Shown piece by piece: positions 35,170 through 45,251 of a stretch of 64,000 nt of DNA; the first letter of the stretch is position 1; each line of letters starts with the position of its first letter. Origin of the DNA: Rheinheimera sp. (lineage in GTDB: Bacteria; Pseudomonadota; Gammaproteobacteria; Enterobacterales; Alteromonadaceae). The notes beneath the pieces are model-generated. The model did not search any database, was not told the origin of the DNA, and worked only from the letters and a program-made list of their open reading frames with translations. Position numbers and translations under genes: made by a program. The DNA is taken from positions 47,547 through 111,546 of the forward strand of contig SSFI01000007.1 of assembly GCA_008015325.1 (NCBI GenBank). The letters run 5' to 3'.

Positions 35170-37776
35170 TTAACGCCGGACTGGCATGTCGCAGCCCAGC
35201 CGGATCACTTTACCGTCACCGCTACTGCGCCCGGCAAGCACCACGTCCGCGATCGCCAGACTCAGACGGCCGCTGGCGCTGAACACCACGGCATCCTGTA
35301 ACGGCTGGGTGAGTACAGGCTGCGCCGCACAATCCAAAGCCACTTCGACCTGTTGCCAGACACCCGGGCTGAATGTCGCCAGCGTCTCACTCAGGCTCAA
35401 CTGGCGCTGACAACCCCCGGCGGCATCACACAGCACCGCCAGCTGCAGATTAGCCGGCACCTGCTGGTCCAGCCGCAGATTAAAACGCAGCACTTTTGCA
35501 GCAATATAATCTTTGGCGGCAGCCGCTTTACGAAAACGCAGGCTGGTCTTGGCACTTTGCGCTGCGTCCCAGCGTAGTTGCCGCGCATCTTCCTGATAAG
35601 ACAAATTCACCGACTGCATCGCCAGGCTTTTGCCATCGTTGCTGACGCCAAATGGCGTCGTGACCGTCACGGCACTGCCGCTGCTGTCGGTGAGCGCAAA
35701 GGCCAGACCCGGTGCCAGATTGCGCAAAAACAACGGGATTTGTCCGCCGGTGTTGTTCTGCTGCGTAGTCGCTGCCGCGCTTTGTTCAGGCAATAGCGCC
35801 AGTTCGTTGTGGTCAAGGTAGGTTAACCCATAGCCATAGGCAAACAAAGGGGCGTAGGCGGTATCGCCTTGATTCAGCACAAACTGTTGATCAGTGCGCG
35901 GCCAGGAAAAGCTCAGTTTGCCATGGAAGTCATATTGCACCTGGCCCTTCGCGTCGCGCAGCAGCACATCAGCCACGCCCTGACCTTCCGAGCCCGGTAA
36001 CCAGGCCGCGACAAAAGCATCAGAGGCATTCAGTTCCGGATTCACCCACAGCGGCCGGCCGCTTAAAAACACCGTCACCACCGGAATGCCTTGTTGTTTT
36101 AACTTACGCAGCAAGGCCAGGTCTTGTTTATCACCCTGCTGATAGACCAGCTGCTGAATATCACCAAACCACTCGGCATAGGGGTTTTCGCCGATGACCA
36201 CCACCGCCACATCGGGCTTGTGCCGGTAATCACCATCAACCGCCAGCTCGACTTTGCCACCCGCGGCTTCAACCTGCTGACGAATGCCCTGATACACCGA
36301 AGTGGCATTGGGGAAATCGGTGTTGCTGTTGTCGGTGCCTTGCCAGGACACACTCCAGCCGCCGGCTTGTTTGGCGATATTGTCAGCACCATCACCGGCC
36401 ACCAGGATGCGACTTTTCGGCGACAGCGGCAGCAATTGCTGGTTATTTTTCAGCAACACCAGTGATTTACGCACCGCTTCCCGCGCCAGTGCCTTGTGTG
36501 CGTCACTGTTAAAGTCGGTTTGCTTTGACTCAGCACGACTGGACGGCTTGCCGCGTTGCAGCAGGCCCCAGCGAATTTTGGCGCGTAAGAAGCGTCGCAC
36601 CGCGTCGTCAATCCGGCTCTGTGGGATCAGGCCCTGTTCAACCTGGCGGATAGTATTGTGGTAAAAAGCTTCAAAATGCTCCGGTACCATCAGCACGTCG
36701 ACACCGGCATTAATAGCACCGGCACATTGGGTTAAATCACAGCCTTCAACAAAGGTATGACCGTTCCAGTCGCTGACGACAAAACCATCAAAACCCATCT
36801 GTGTTTTCAACACGTCGGTCAGCAGATACTGATGACCATGCAGCCGCTTGCCGTTCCAGCTGTTAAAGGACACCATCACCGACTGCACGCCGGCAGCGAT
36901 GGCGGTTTTGTAACCAGCGGCATGAATGTCACGCAGGCCTTGCTCATCAATCAGCGTGTCGCCCCGATCAACACCTTTTGCAGTGCCACCGTCACCGACA
37001 AAATGTTTGGCGGTGGCGATACGGCCGGCGCCCTGTAAAAAATCCTGCGCTAAAGTGCCCTGCAGGCCAGACACCATGGGACCGGCATACGCCTGCACTA
37101 TGGCCGGATCTTCGGAGTAACTCTCGTAGGTGCGGCCCCAGCGGTCATCCCGCACCACAGCGACAGTCGGCGCAAAGCTCCATTCGATGCCGGTCGCTGC
37201 CACTTCTTTCGCCGTTGCGACGCCAATGCGGTGAATGAGTTCAGGGTCGCGGGCAGCGCCGAGGCCAATATTGTGTGGGAATAACGTGGCGCCATATACA
37301 TTGCTATGACCATGCATGGCATCAGTGCCCCAGATCGCCGGAATGCGGCTGCCATCCTGGCTGGCGTCCACCGATGCTTCGTACATTTCATCGGCGTATT
37401 TCAGCCAGACCGCCACCGGCGCACGTTTTTTGCCATAAGGCGCGGTGTTGCCGCCATTGAGGTAAGAGCCAAAACCATATTTGCGCATTTGCGCGACGGA
37501 CAGATAACCAATTTCCGGCTGGATCATCTGCGCCACTTTTTGCCCCAACGTCATCCGCGCCAAGATTTGATCAAGCAAATGCTCCAGCTGCGGGTCACGC
37601 GGCAGGCCGGTGTTGACATAAGGCCACGCAACTTTTGCTGCGCCGGCAGCGTTGTCGTTGGTAGCAGCCTGAGTAGCCTGAAGGTCGGCAGCAAGCGCAG
37701 TCGTGGAGCCTGCCGCAGCGAACAGCACCAGGCTGGCTGTGTAAAAAGAGAATCGGGGAGATGGGATACAACGCAT
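35170..37776 (-). CDS. GH3 exo-beta-glucosidase, secreted
   Basis: An 868-residue glycoside hydrolase family 3 enzyme with a signal peptide (about 30 residues). The (beta/alpha)8 domain holds nucleophile D336 in VVSDWNG. The following alpha/beta sandwich holds the acid/base E535 in GENPYAEWFGD, as in barley ExoI and ExoP-type marine enzymes. A C-terminal beta-sandwich of about 200 residues (650-868) is the extra domain typical of ExoP-like enzymes. It should release glucose from beta-1,3/1,4-gluco-oligosaccharides. The ATG at 37776 has AAGGA 7 bp upstream. It lies downstream of a TonB receptor gene, with a terminator between them. Confidence 0.92.
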   Translation of the reverse strand: MRCIPSPRFSFYTASLVLFAAAGSTTALAADLQATQAATNDNAAGAAKVAWPYVNTGLPRDPQLEHLLDQILARMTLGQKVAQMIQPEIGYLSVAQMRKYGFGSYLNGGNTAPYGKKRAPVAVWLKYADEMYEASVDASQDGSRIPAIWGTDAMHGHSNVYGATLFPHNIGLGAARDPELIHRIGVATAKEVAATGIEWSFAPTVAVVRDDRWGRTYESYSEDPAIVQAYAGPMVSGLQGTLAQDFLQGAGRIATAKHFVGDGGTAKGVDRGDTLIDEQGLRDIHAAGYKTAIAAGVQSVMVSFNSWNGKRLHGHQYLLTDVLKTQMGFDGFVVSDWNGHTFVEGCDLTQCAGAINAGVDVLMVPEHFEAFYHNTIRQVEQGLIPQSRIDDAVRRFLRAKIRWGLLQRGKPSSRAESKQTDFNSDAHKALAREAVRKSLVLLKNNQQLLPLSPKSRILVAGDGADNIAKQAGGWSVSWQGTDNSNTDFPNATSVYQGIRQQVEAAGGKVELAVDGDYRHKPDVAVVVIGENPYAEWFGDIQQLVYQQGDKQDLALLRKLKQQGIPVVTVFLSGRPLWVNPELNASDAFVAAWLPGSEGQGVADVLLRDAKGQVQYDFHGKLSFSWPRTDQQFVLNQGDTAYAPLFAYGYGLTYLDHNELALLPEQSAAATTQQNNTGGQIPLFLRNLAPGLAFALTDSSGSAVTVTTPFGVSNDGKSLAMQSVNLSYQEDARQLRWDAAQSAKTSLRFRKAAAAKDYIAAKVLRFNLRLDQQVPANLQLAVLCDAAGGCQRQLSLSETLATFSPGVWQQVEVALDCAAQPVLTQPLQDAVVFSASGRLSLAIADVVLAGRSSGDGKVIRLGCDMPVRR

Positions 37777-37824
37777 ACAAAAATCCTTGGTGATCACCAC
37801 ATCCATCGCTGGCAGTGGAAAAGA

Positions 37825-37854
37825 AACCGCTCATTCGGGCAAGCATGAGCGGTT
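37825..37854 (-). terminator. Intrinsic terminator between TonB receptor and GH3 genes
   Basis: On the minus strand a perfect 10-bp stem (AACCGCTCAT with ATGAGCGGTT) with a 10-nt loop is followed by TCTTTTCC, a T-rich run. It lies between the receptor stop (37923) and the GH3 start (37776), so it would cap or reduce read-through from the receptor into the glucosidase gene. Confidence 0.65.
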
Positions 37855-37922
37855 AAAAGCCAGGACAGTCAGCTTTAGAAGTGGTCAGTTTCAAACACGG
37901 CAAGCGTCAGCAATGACCTGTG

Positions 37923-40640
37923 TCAGAAATTAAAACCAGCCCGCACACCGTAATAACGCGGCATGCCAAAGCTGCCTTTCGGGAAGCCTTTGCCGGTGTT
38001 ACTCCAGTGCTGCACCAGTTCGTCGGTGGCATTGCTGATAAACACCTCGGCAAACCAGGCCTGACCGACCGGCTCGTATTTGAGAGAGGCATTGGCCGAG
38101 GTATAGGCATCGCGGCGGTCATCGATATACCGCGTCGCCTCCGCTGACACCGCAAACTGCATGTCGTCCAGGTGGCGGTCGACGTTCCAGATGGTGTTGT
38201 AGGATTTATCTTTCCAGCTCAGGTTAAACCAGCCATGGATAAAACCGAAACGGCCCAAATCCACGCTGTGGGTGTAACTTAAATTGGCGGTGAGCTCAGG
38301 CACCATCGCCAGCTGATTGCCTTTGAGGTTGGTGCTCAGCAGACGATTGTTCGGGTCAATCGACTGCTCATACGACAGCTTAAACAGATACTCCGGGTCG
38401 TAATCCCATTTGGTGATCCAGTCTTCGGTGATACGGGCGTCGGTCCAGGTGACATAACCGTTGATACGGCCGCTTGGGTAAGGTTTCCAGTCAAACTCCA
38501 GCTCAATGCCTTTGATGGTCGAACCCGGCACATTTTGCGTGTAATAGGCGATCACCGGCATATTGCGATAATCCAGCAATGGCTTGCCGTCAGGCCCCAA
38601 TACCGGGCTGCCGTCCGGGTTTTCCACCGCGGCCAGCCGCTCCACGTTGCCGATTGAACCGACGGACGCATATTGCATGTCGGTGTAGTCGGTATAAAAG
38701 AATACCGCCTGTAAATTCAGCGAGTTATCCAACAGGCTGGTTTTAGCGCCCACTTCATAGGTCAGCACTTGTTCCGGGTCAAACTGAGTTTCAAAACGCT
38801 GCACCTGGCCGGTTCTGTCGTTGACCACTTCAAACACGTCACCGATGCCACCGGCTTTAAAGCCTGACGCCACATAGCCATACAACATAGTGTCAGCGCT
38901 CAGGTCGTAATCCAGCCCCAGCCGGAAATCATGGTTACGCCAGCTGCCTTTATTGTCATTGGCAAAGGACGATTTATAAATCGCAGGATTTTCAAAGGCA
39001 TTGGTTGGCAATCCTGATAACTGTGTGCGGTTAAACCAACCCGGTGCGCAGCCATCTGCATTGGAGCAGCGCAACGTGCGGCCACCTTTGTCCTGTTTGG
39101 TTTCGTCACTGAAACGATAACCCAGCGTCAGGTGTGTAGCCGGTGTCAGGTTATAAGTGGCCTGACCAAAAGCGGCCAGCGCGTCAGTGGAGCGATCCGG
39201 CTGGTCCCAAAATGCTTTATCATCCATCGGGTTATCGTAATAGCCAAAGGTAACGGTTTTTTCGTGGAACAGGTTCACCCCGGCGATCCAGACTAAATCG
39301 CCACGCTCATCCGACTGCAGCTGCAGCTCGGTGGAATACGAGCGCGCACCGGTGCCGTCGAGGAAAAACATCGCGCCGTCCCACACATCCAGCCCAACTT
39401 CAGTATCCTGCGCCGACTGACGCTGCATATCTTCATAACCGGCCAGCCAGACCAGATTCAGTTCGTCGGTCAGTTCATAGTTCAGTGTGTTGCGCAGGTA
39501 AGTGATATCCAGCTCCAGTTTGCCCGGCACGTTCACCACGGCCTGATAGGTGTTGTCACTGGGTAAAAAGCTGGCACAGTCGCCGCCGAGCTCCGCGGGT
39601 CTGCCGCGTAATTTGTCGCAGTTCACCATGTCGACCGAGCCGGCACTGTCATTTTTGTAATACTGAAACACGGTATGGTTAGTGAAACGACCCGCTGACG
39701 GCTGCCATAAGGTACTGACACGGAACGAATGTTCGTTGGCGTTGTTGTAAAAATCGCTTTTGTTGGCCGGTGTTAGGGCCCGTACTTTTTGCGCATTCGG
39801 ATTCGTGCCGGCGGCATCTATCCACCAGTTTTCGCGTTGGGTTAAGGTCTGGCCGACGCCCGAATAGGAATTTTCAGCAATGACTTCCGCATCCAGCACG
39901 CCAGCCGGTAAATAACGGGTGTCATACTGATTCGGGTCAAAGTAACCTTCCACATAAGAATCACGCTTGAGGGTTTTGCCGGAAAAACGCACGGCAAAGT
40001 CATCGGTCAGCCCCAGGTTAAACATGCCGCCAAAGCTTTTGGCATTAAATTTACCCAGTTCGGTATTGGCGTTGCCATAACTGCTGCCAATTTCCGGTTT
40101 AGCCGACAGCACATTGATACTACCCACGGTCGAATTGCGGCCAAACAGCGTGCCCTGCGGGCCGCGCAAGGCTTCCACCCGCTCAACGTCATACATCAGC
40201 GCCAGCGCACCCTGCATCCGTGGCGAATAGATCCCATCCAGATGCACGCCAACCGCGGGGTCGCCAAGCTCGGTAATATTGGTGGAACGAATGCCGCGCA
40301 TCGTGATCACCGGCGCCGCCTGCTCAGAGGCCACAGAGATATCCAGCCCCGGCACGAGATCAGCGATATCCACCACATTATTGACGCCGTGCTGCTGCAG
40401 CTGGGTGTCGCTGATGGCCGAAATCGCCACCGGCGTTTCCATCAGTTTGGTTTTGCGTTTGGTGGCCGTGACTGAAATCACTTCCAGCGCGACGTCATTG
40501 CTGCTGTTTTTTGCTGCCGCTGCGCTGCTGTCTGCTGGTTTGGCATTGTTTTGTTGAGCGTTGGCGGCTGTATCCTGCGCCATAGCCGGAAAAGCGCACG
40601 CCAGCGCCACCGCAAGCGAAAGTGCGTTAGGTTTAAACAT
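37923..40640 (-). CDS. TonB-dependent outer-membrane receptor
   Basis: A 905-residue receptor with a signal peptide (21 residues, ending PAMA). A plug domain begins near residue 50 with a TonB-box-like VISVTATKR, and the barrel ends in GVRAGFNF with a terminal Phe. Uptake is driven by TonB-ExbBD across the outer membrane. The GH3 glucosidase gene downstream suggests that it imports oligosaccharides such as cello- or laminari-oligomers, not iron. The 242 bp upstream carry no recognisable gene and must hold its promoter. Confidence 0.92.
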   Translation of the reverse strand: MFKPNALSLAVALACAFPAMAQDTAANAQQNNAKPADSSAAAAKNSSNDVALEVISVTATKRKTKLMETPVAISAISDTQLQQHGVNNVVDIADLVPGLDISVASEQAAPVITMRGIRSTNITELGDPAVGVHLDGIYSPRMQGALALMYDVERVEALRGPQGTLFGRNSTVGSINVLSAKPEIGSSYGNANTELGKFNAKSFGGMFNLGLTDDFAVRFSGKTLKRDSYVEGYFDPNQYDTRYLPAGVLDAEVIAENSYSGVGQTLTQRENWWIDAAGTNPNAQKVRALTPANKSDFYNNANEHSFRVSTLWQPSAGRFTNHTVFQYYKNDSAGSVDMVNCDKLRGRPAELGGDCASFLPSDNTYQAVVNVPGKLELDITYLRNTLNYELTDELNLVWLAGYEDMQRQSAQDTEVGLDVWDGAMFFLDGTGARSYSTELQLQSDERGDLVWIAGVNLFHEKTVTFGYYDNPMDDKAFWDQPDRSTDALAAFGQATYNLTPATHLTLGYRFSDETKQDKGGRTLRCSNADGCAPGWFNRTQLSGLPTNAFENPAIYKSSFANDNKGSWRNHDFRLGLDYDLSADTMLYGYVASGFKAGGIGDVFEVVNDRTGQVQRFETQFDPEQVLTYEVGAKTSLLDNSLNLQAVFFYTDYTDMQYASVGSIGNVERLAAVENPDGSPVLGPDGKPLLDYRNMPVIAYYTQNVPGSTIKGIELEFDWKPYPSGRINGYVTWTDARITEDWITKWDYDPEYLFKLSYEQSIDPNNRLLSTNLKGNQLAMVPELTANLSYTHSVDLGRFGFIHGWFNLSWKDKSYNTIWNVDRHLDDMQFAVSAEATRYIDDRRDAYTSANASLKYEPVGQAWFAEVFISNATDELVQHWSNTGKGFPKGSFGMPRYYGVRAGFNF

Positions 40641-40882
40641 GTTCTACCCCTGTCTGTGTGTTTTTTGCTTTTGTTGTGATGGCAAACCGGACTGCTGGCT
40701 GTTGCCACAGGCGGTACCATAAAGCGGCGACAGAAGGGAGAGATAGACAGATTCGACAAGGCGAGACAGTGACACTACAACACGACACGCCGTATAAATC
40801 ACGGGAACAGGCGCCCGCCTGAGTCAGGTGTCGGGAAGCCGTCAGGCACGTTGTTCAATTGCTGCGTTGAACAGATCTCACA
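40641..40882 (-). promoter_or_regulatory. Upstream region of the TonB receptor gene
   Basis: A 242-bp noncoding gap between the arsJ stop and the receptor start. I see no ORF, repeat or clear operator. Two T-rich runs just upstream of the receptor (about 40650-40675) may be part of a promoter. It may also be the left edge of a transferred segment if arsJ is foreign. Confidence 0.3.
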
Positions 40883-42016
40883 CTACAACCTTTTCATAGA
40901 CGCGCTGATGATCACAGTCAGCAGCAAAAATGCACTCGATACCCATAAACAGGCTGCAAGGCCATAGGTTTGATAAACCCAGCCTGACAGCACAGTGCCG
41001 ATAAGCCTCCCCATCGCATTGGCCATGTAATAAAAGCCCACGTCCAGCGAGACGCCGTCACGGCCGGCAAGGCTGACAATCAGATAACTGTGCAGAGAAG
41101 AATTGACTGCAAACACTGCACCAAACAGCATCAGGCCACCAATCAGCACCCACAGAGATGCAGAGCTGTATTGCATCCCCAGACTTATCAGCAGCGGTAT
41201 TGCACAAAGGGCGATTGCCCAGCCAACTGCGGCAGATGCACCTGGAACTTTGCCTGCTTTTTTGCCTGTGATCATCGGGGCAAATGCCTGCACCGCCCCA
41301 TAGCCAATAACCCACAGCGCTAAAAAACTACCGATTTGCGTTTGCGACCACGCAAATTGCGTCGCCAGATAGAGTGGCAGTGCTATTACAAACCAGACAT
41401 CGCGGGCACCAAATAAAAACAATCTGGCAGCCGAAAGCTTGTTGATGGCTGCGCTTTTAGAAAACAAATCTTTGAATTTGGGTTTAAACTTACTTTTACC
41501 CAGATCCTTTTTCAGCAGAAACAAACTCAGCAGCCAAATCGCGGCAAGGACTGCGGCCATGCTACCTACAGCCCCCTGAAACCCCAGTTGGGCTAACAGC
41601 AACCCGCCTAAAAAGAAACCAATGCCTTTGAGGGCATTTTTCGAGCCGGTCAGGATAGCGACCCACTGGTATAAAGCACCTTGCGCTTCCTCTGGCAGCA
41701 GCAGTTTCAGCGAACTTTTAGCGCTCATTTTATTCAGATCTTTGGCGACGCCCGACATCGCCTGCGCAGCCATAACCCACACAACGGTCAACATAGAGGC
41801 TGGCACCAGCAGCATCGAGAGCGCAACCACTTGCAGTAATAACCCGATATTCATGGTCTTGTTAAGGCCAATGCGTGCTCCCAACCAGCCACCGACCAGA
41901 TTGGTGATTACGCCAAACAGTTCATAAAACAAAAATAACGACGCAATCGCCAGCGGACTATAACCAAGCTGGTAAAAATGCAGGACAACGAGCATGCGCA
42001 GTGCGCCATCGGTCAA
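40883..42016 (-). pseudogene. arsJ: arsJ (organoarsenical efflux MFS transporter), N-terminus lost
   Basis: The translation is a near-complete 12-helix MFS transporter of the ArsJ type, with the characteristic TDGALRMLVVLHF and NLVGGWLGARIGLNKTMNIG stretches. ArsJ exports 1-arseno-3-phosphoglycerate made by a partner GAPDH. A typical ArsJ is about 400-410 residues and begins about 25-30 residues further upstream, in the first helix. Here homology stops at T-L-T-D-G, where the sequence switches to a relaxase gene. Only a TTG could start it at 42016, with no ribosome site seen. No arsR or GAPDH gene remains. Probably non-functional, though read-through translation cannot be excluded. Confidence 0.8.
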
Positions 42017-43190
42017 GGTATTCTGTCATTTCCTTATAAAACGACATTTCAAGTTGGTATTGCTGCTCTGTGGTATAGCAAATTCCTGCTTGGGGGTGCT
42101 GAATACGCCTAATGGCTTTGCTTTCCAGTGTTGCCTTTGCAAACTCCTCGGCCTCACGGCTTGAAAGTCCAGCGTGCTGAAAATGAATAAATACTTGCTC
42201 TAAAAAATCTGGATAAGTGAAAAGTGACTTTTTTTCGGTCAGACTCTCTAGCAGTTTTTCAGTGTCGACCTTGTTTTGGTTTCGATCTTTGGTAAACGCT
42301 TGTTCGGGCTTCCACGTGGATATTTGCTCTGCCTCAACCGCCCAATTTTTGTAAAGAGTTTCCCTCGACTGGTGAGTTTTTGCCTGACGAGTAAACAACG
42401 CAGCATTTTGCTTTAGTTTGGCATTCGCGCGAGTAAAACCACCTTCTTGCAACAAATCGTGTATTTCGTTGCTTCGCTTTGAAAACAACTTGCATAACTC
42501 GTCAGGCACTTTTGTAACCTTGAAAAACTCTTCGTCAGCTTCCGTTTTGAGACCAAGTGCCTCCAACTGGTTAGCAAGTTCAGCGCGATATAACGCGCCA
42601 AGCGCCTTTTTATAGTTGAATAAATCAGGAGCTTCGAGACAGCGGAACTCGCCATTCTTAACCTGTGAAAAATTCAGGAGAACAGCGTGAGTGTGTAACA
42701 GCGGGTCGTTACTGCGGCTCGATCCGTGTTCGAACAATGCAAACAACGCATTACCGGTGTTAATCATTCGTCGTTGCTGGTTATCTTCAAAACCGTGCCT
42801 GACCTGAATAAAATTCTGTTCAGCATAAGTAAGCGCAGCTTTTACAGCGCTTTCGTGTGCCTTTTGAATTGCAGTGCGAAGTTCCGTACCTGCTAAACCA
42901 AAACAGACTGATACACTTTTTGGAGCGCTAAACGTCAGATCTATACCCATTCGGTGCTCGTCGCCCGCATTTGCAACCAAGGCTTTGCCTTTAGTATCAA
43001 AACCTTTTGCCAATTCTAGTAAATCTTCTTGTGTCACAGCTTTTTGGTCAAGGTTCAGCACACTGGCTAATTTACCAAAATATTGTCCAGCGGGTTCCTC
43101 TGCTTCGGTATAGTAACCAGTTGCGGCCAGTTCTGTGTAATACGCTACTTTATCTTTGGTCATTGTGCCAAGGGTCTGAATACTAAGCAT
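41958..43190 (-). pseudogene. MobF/TrwC-type conjugative relaxase, C-terminus lost
   Basis: A 410-codon frame whose first about 390 residues are the relaxase domain of a MobF protein. The N-terminus is intact: MLSIQTLGTM and Tyr residues in VAYYTELAATGYYTE near 16-27 for nicking, with the metal site seen as L-L-H-T-H-A-V-L-L-N near 163-172. Full relaxases continue with a helicase domain to about 900-1000 residues. Here the frame leaves homology near EMTEY and runs about 20 codons out of frame through arsJ to a chance stop at 41958. The start overlaps the coupling-protein fragment by 8 bp, the usual trwB-trwC arrangement. Confidence 0.85.
42017..42035. other. Recombination junction between relaxase and arsJ
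   Basis: On the minus strand the relaxase frame (…KEMTEY) meets the arsJ frame (TLTDG…) within this interval. Neither gene is complete at this point. No IS end, direct repeat or att core is visible, so the join looks like illegitimate recombination or a deletion endpoint. Confidence 0.65.
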
Positions 43191-43638
43191 TTCCAGTCCC
43201 GCCTAGCGCAGAATCAATTTCCTCAACAGCTTCTTTTAACCGTTGTGTTCTGCGTTGCTTGGCTTCAGGGTCAGTAATTGCCTGTAGTTCTTCTGGTGGT
43301 TTTTCTTCAATAACTTTTAAATCTATGGCCTGTGTTATTTTCGGCAATTTGGTGAGCGGCCAGCGTAACTTTGCGACAATATCTGTGCCAGCAATAGCCA
43401 GATACCCAGTTGCACCATTTTTACCCGCTTGTGGCAAGCCTGTAATGTCTGACTCATATACCACTGGCAATTCAACTTGTGCCCAACTTGCCTGTCTCGA
43501 CTCGTCAGTTGTCAGACTTATATCTCGACGCTCGACAAGGCGCTTGCCAAGGCCGTCCGAAACTTTTTTCGCTGAACCTCCGAGTGCTGACATTCTGAAA
43601 ACGACCAGTGTGCCGATCATTGAAGCCATTGCATTCAC
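43183..43638 (-). pseudogene. TraD/TrwB-like type IV coupling protein, C-terminal fragment
   Basis: A 151-codon fragment matching the end of VirD4/TrwB-type coupling proteins, the ATPases that hand relaxase-bound DNA to the conjugation channel. Visible elements are MIGTLVVFRMSA, ERRDISLT, then ELPVVYESDITGLP and YLAIAGTDIVAKLRWPL, which resemble the TrwB tail. The nucleotide-binding domain is missing: the frame begins right at the IS21 left end (43639). It overlaps the relaxase start by 8 bp. Confidence 0.7.
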
Positions 43639-43666
43639 TGTTGAATTGCACCCAGAAGTGATCCAC
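43639..43666. repeat. IS21 left terminal inverted repeat
   Basis: Starts TGTTGAATTGCA and ends TGATCCAC; 23 of 28 positions match the inverse of the right end. Another CTGATCCAC copy at about 43691-43699 is part of the typical repeated transposase-binding pattern. Confidence 0.85.
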
Positions 43667-43742
43667 TAACCCCCCAGATTTGCATCGAAAACTGATCCAC
43701 ATTTTTAATCAATCCTGTCCGGTTCTGGCAGGAGAATGTGGA

Positions 43743-45251
43743 GTGTTAGATGTGGCCCTTTTAAGCGTAATAAGACGATGGTATTTCCGTGAAGGATTGT
43801 CGAAACGGGAGATTGCCAGACGTACTGGTTTATCCAGAAATACCCTGAAGAAGTACTTAAGCCAAGAGCAGGTCGAGCCTGCGTATCCCCAACGAGCTTG
43901 TGTCAGCAAGCTGGATGCGTTTGAAACTCTGCTCACAGAAGCGCTTGAGCGAGAGGTAAAAAAGCCGCGCAAACAACGTAAAACGGTCAAGCAGCTGTAT
44001 CACGAGTTGGTGCCACAAGGCTACACCGGTTCGTACGACAGGGTGGCAGCCTTTGCCCGGTTGTGGCGTCAGCAGCAGACGGTCAGCAAACAAGTGTATG
44101 TGCCGCTACAGTTTGCGCCAGGTGAAGCGTTTCAGTTTGACTGGGGCGAGAACTGGGTGTCCATTGGTGGCAAGAAGGTGAAAGTACAAGTCGCGCACTT
44201 TAAGCTCTGTCACAGTAAAGTCAGTTACCAACGGGCCTACTGGACGCAAACCCACGAGATGCTGTTTGATGCGCACACGCAGGCCTTCCGGGTGTTTGGT
44301 GGAGTGCCTGAGCGCGGTATTTACGACAATATGAAAACGGCTGTCGATAAAATTGGTCGTGGCAAAGAACGGGTGGTGAACAAACGCTTCCAGGCGATGG
44401 CCAGTCATTATCTGTTTGAAGCGGACTTCTGTAATCCGGCAGCCGGTTGGGAAAAAGGTCAGGTGGAAAAAGCGGTGCAGGATGGTCGGTATGCACTGTG
44501 GCATAAAGCACCTGGATTTAACTCGCTTGAAGCGCTCAATGACTGGTTGGAACAAGAATGCCAAGCGGTGTGGCAACAACAACAGCACCCGGAGTTTAAA
44601 CCTCACACGCTCTGGCAGTGCTTGCAGGAAGAGCGTTTGCACCTGATGCACATCAGCAGTGGCTTTGACGGTTTTATCGAGCACAGCAAACAGGTCTCCT
44701 CGACCTGCCTCATCACCTTCGAGAACAACAAATACAGTGTGCCTGCAAGCTTTGCTAACCGCAGAGTCAGCCTTCGGGTCTATCCGGCCGTGCTCCATAT
44801 CATTGCCGAAGGCAGGAAGGTGACAGAGCATCTGCGTGTGTTTACGCGAGACCACAATGCGCCGGGTCAGGTGCTCTACAACTGGCGGCATTACTTACTG
44901 GTGGCACAGCGTAAACCGGGTTCACTGCGAAACGGTGCCCCCTTCCAAACCTTGCCTGAGAGCTTTAAGCAATTGCAGCAGGTGCTGCTGCGTAAAATCG
45001 GTGGTGACCGACAGATGGTCGATGTGCTGGCTCTGGTGCTGCATCATGAAGCTGAACTGGTGGAGCAAGCTATTACGGAAGCACTGCAAAGTGGCTGCGC
45101 TTCCAAAGACCATGTCATCAACTGCCTGCACCGATTGATGGAGACACCGCCCCCCGAGCCAGTCCCTGTGGCAGCACATCTGCAACTGAGCATTGAACCC
45201 ATCAGCGATACCAGCCGCTACGAACAATTAGGAGGTGGTTATGCACATTGA
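43743..45251 (+). CDS. istA: IstA, IS21-family transposase
   Basis: A 502-residue DDE transposase. An N-terminal helix-turn-helix ([20 protein letters not shown], about 19-38) is followed by the integrase core with acidic residues in [18 protein letters not shown] and [13 protein letters not shown] choose the GTG at 43743, which has AGGAG upstream and gives the usual IstA length; the open frame extends to a TTG at 43680 inside the end repeats. It overlaps istB by 11 bp. Appears intact. Confidence 0.92.
   Translation: MLDVALLSVIRRWYFREGLSKREIARRTGLSRNTLKKYLSQEQVEPAYPQRACVSKLDAFETLLTEALEREVKKPRKQRKTVKQLYHELVPQGYTGSYDRVAAFARLWRQQQTVSKQVYVPLQFAPGEAFQFDWGENWVSIGGKKVKVQVAHFKLCHSKVSYQRAYWTQTHEMLFDAHTQAFRVFGGVPERGIYDNMKTAVDKIGRGKERVVNKRFQAMASHYLFEADFCNPAAGWEKGQVEKAVQDGRYALWHKAPGFNSLEALNDWLEQECQAVWQQQQHPEFKPHTLWQCLQEERLHLMHISSGFDGFIEHSKQVSSTCLITFENNKYSVPASFANRRVSLRVYPAVLHIIAEGRKVTEHLRVFTRDHNAPGQVLYNWRHYLLVAQRKPGSLRNGAPFQTLPESFKQLQQVLLRKIGGDRQMVDVLALVLHHEAELVEQAITEALQSGCASKDHVINCLHRLMETPPPEPVPVAAHLQLSIEPISDTSRYEQLGGGYAH

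Noticed and set aside
40883..42016. Calling arsJ a complete MFS gene starting at 42016
   Set aside because: ArsJ proteins extend into the first helix before T-D-G-A-L-R-M, and the only start would be a TTG without a ribosome site.
44106..44891. Long open frame of 261 codons on the minus strand
   Set aside because: It lies entirely antisense to istA, whose family motifs are clear. The frame is open by codon bias and has no recognisable domain.
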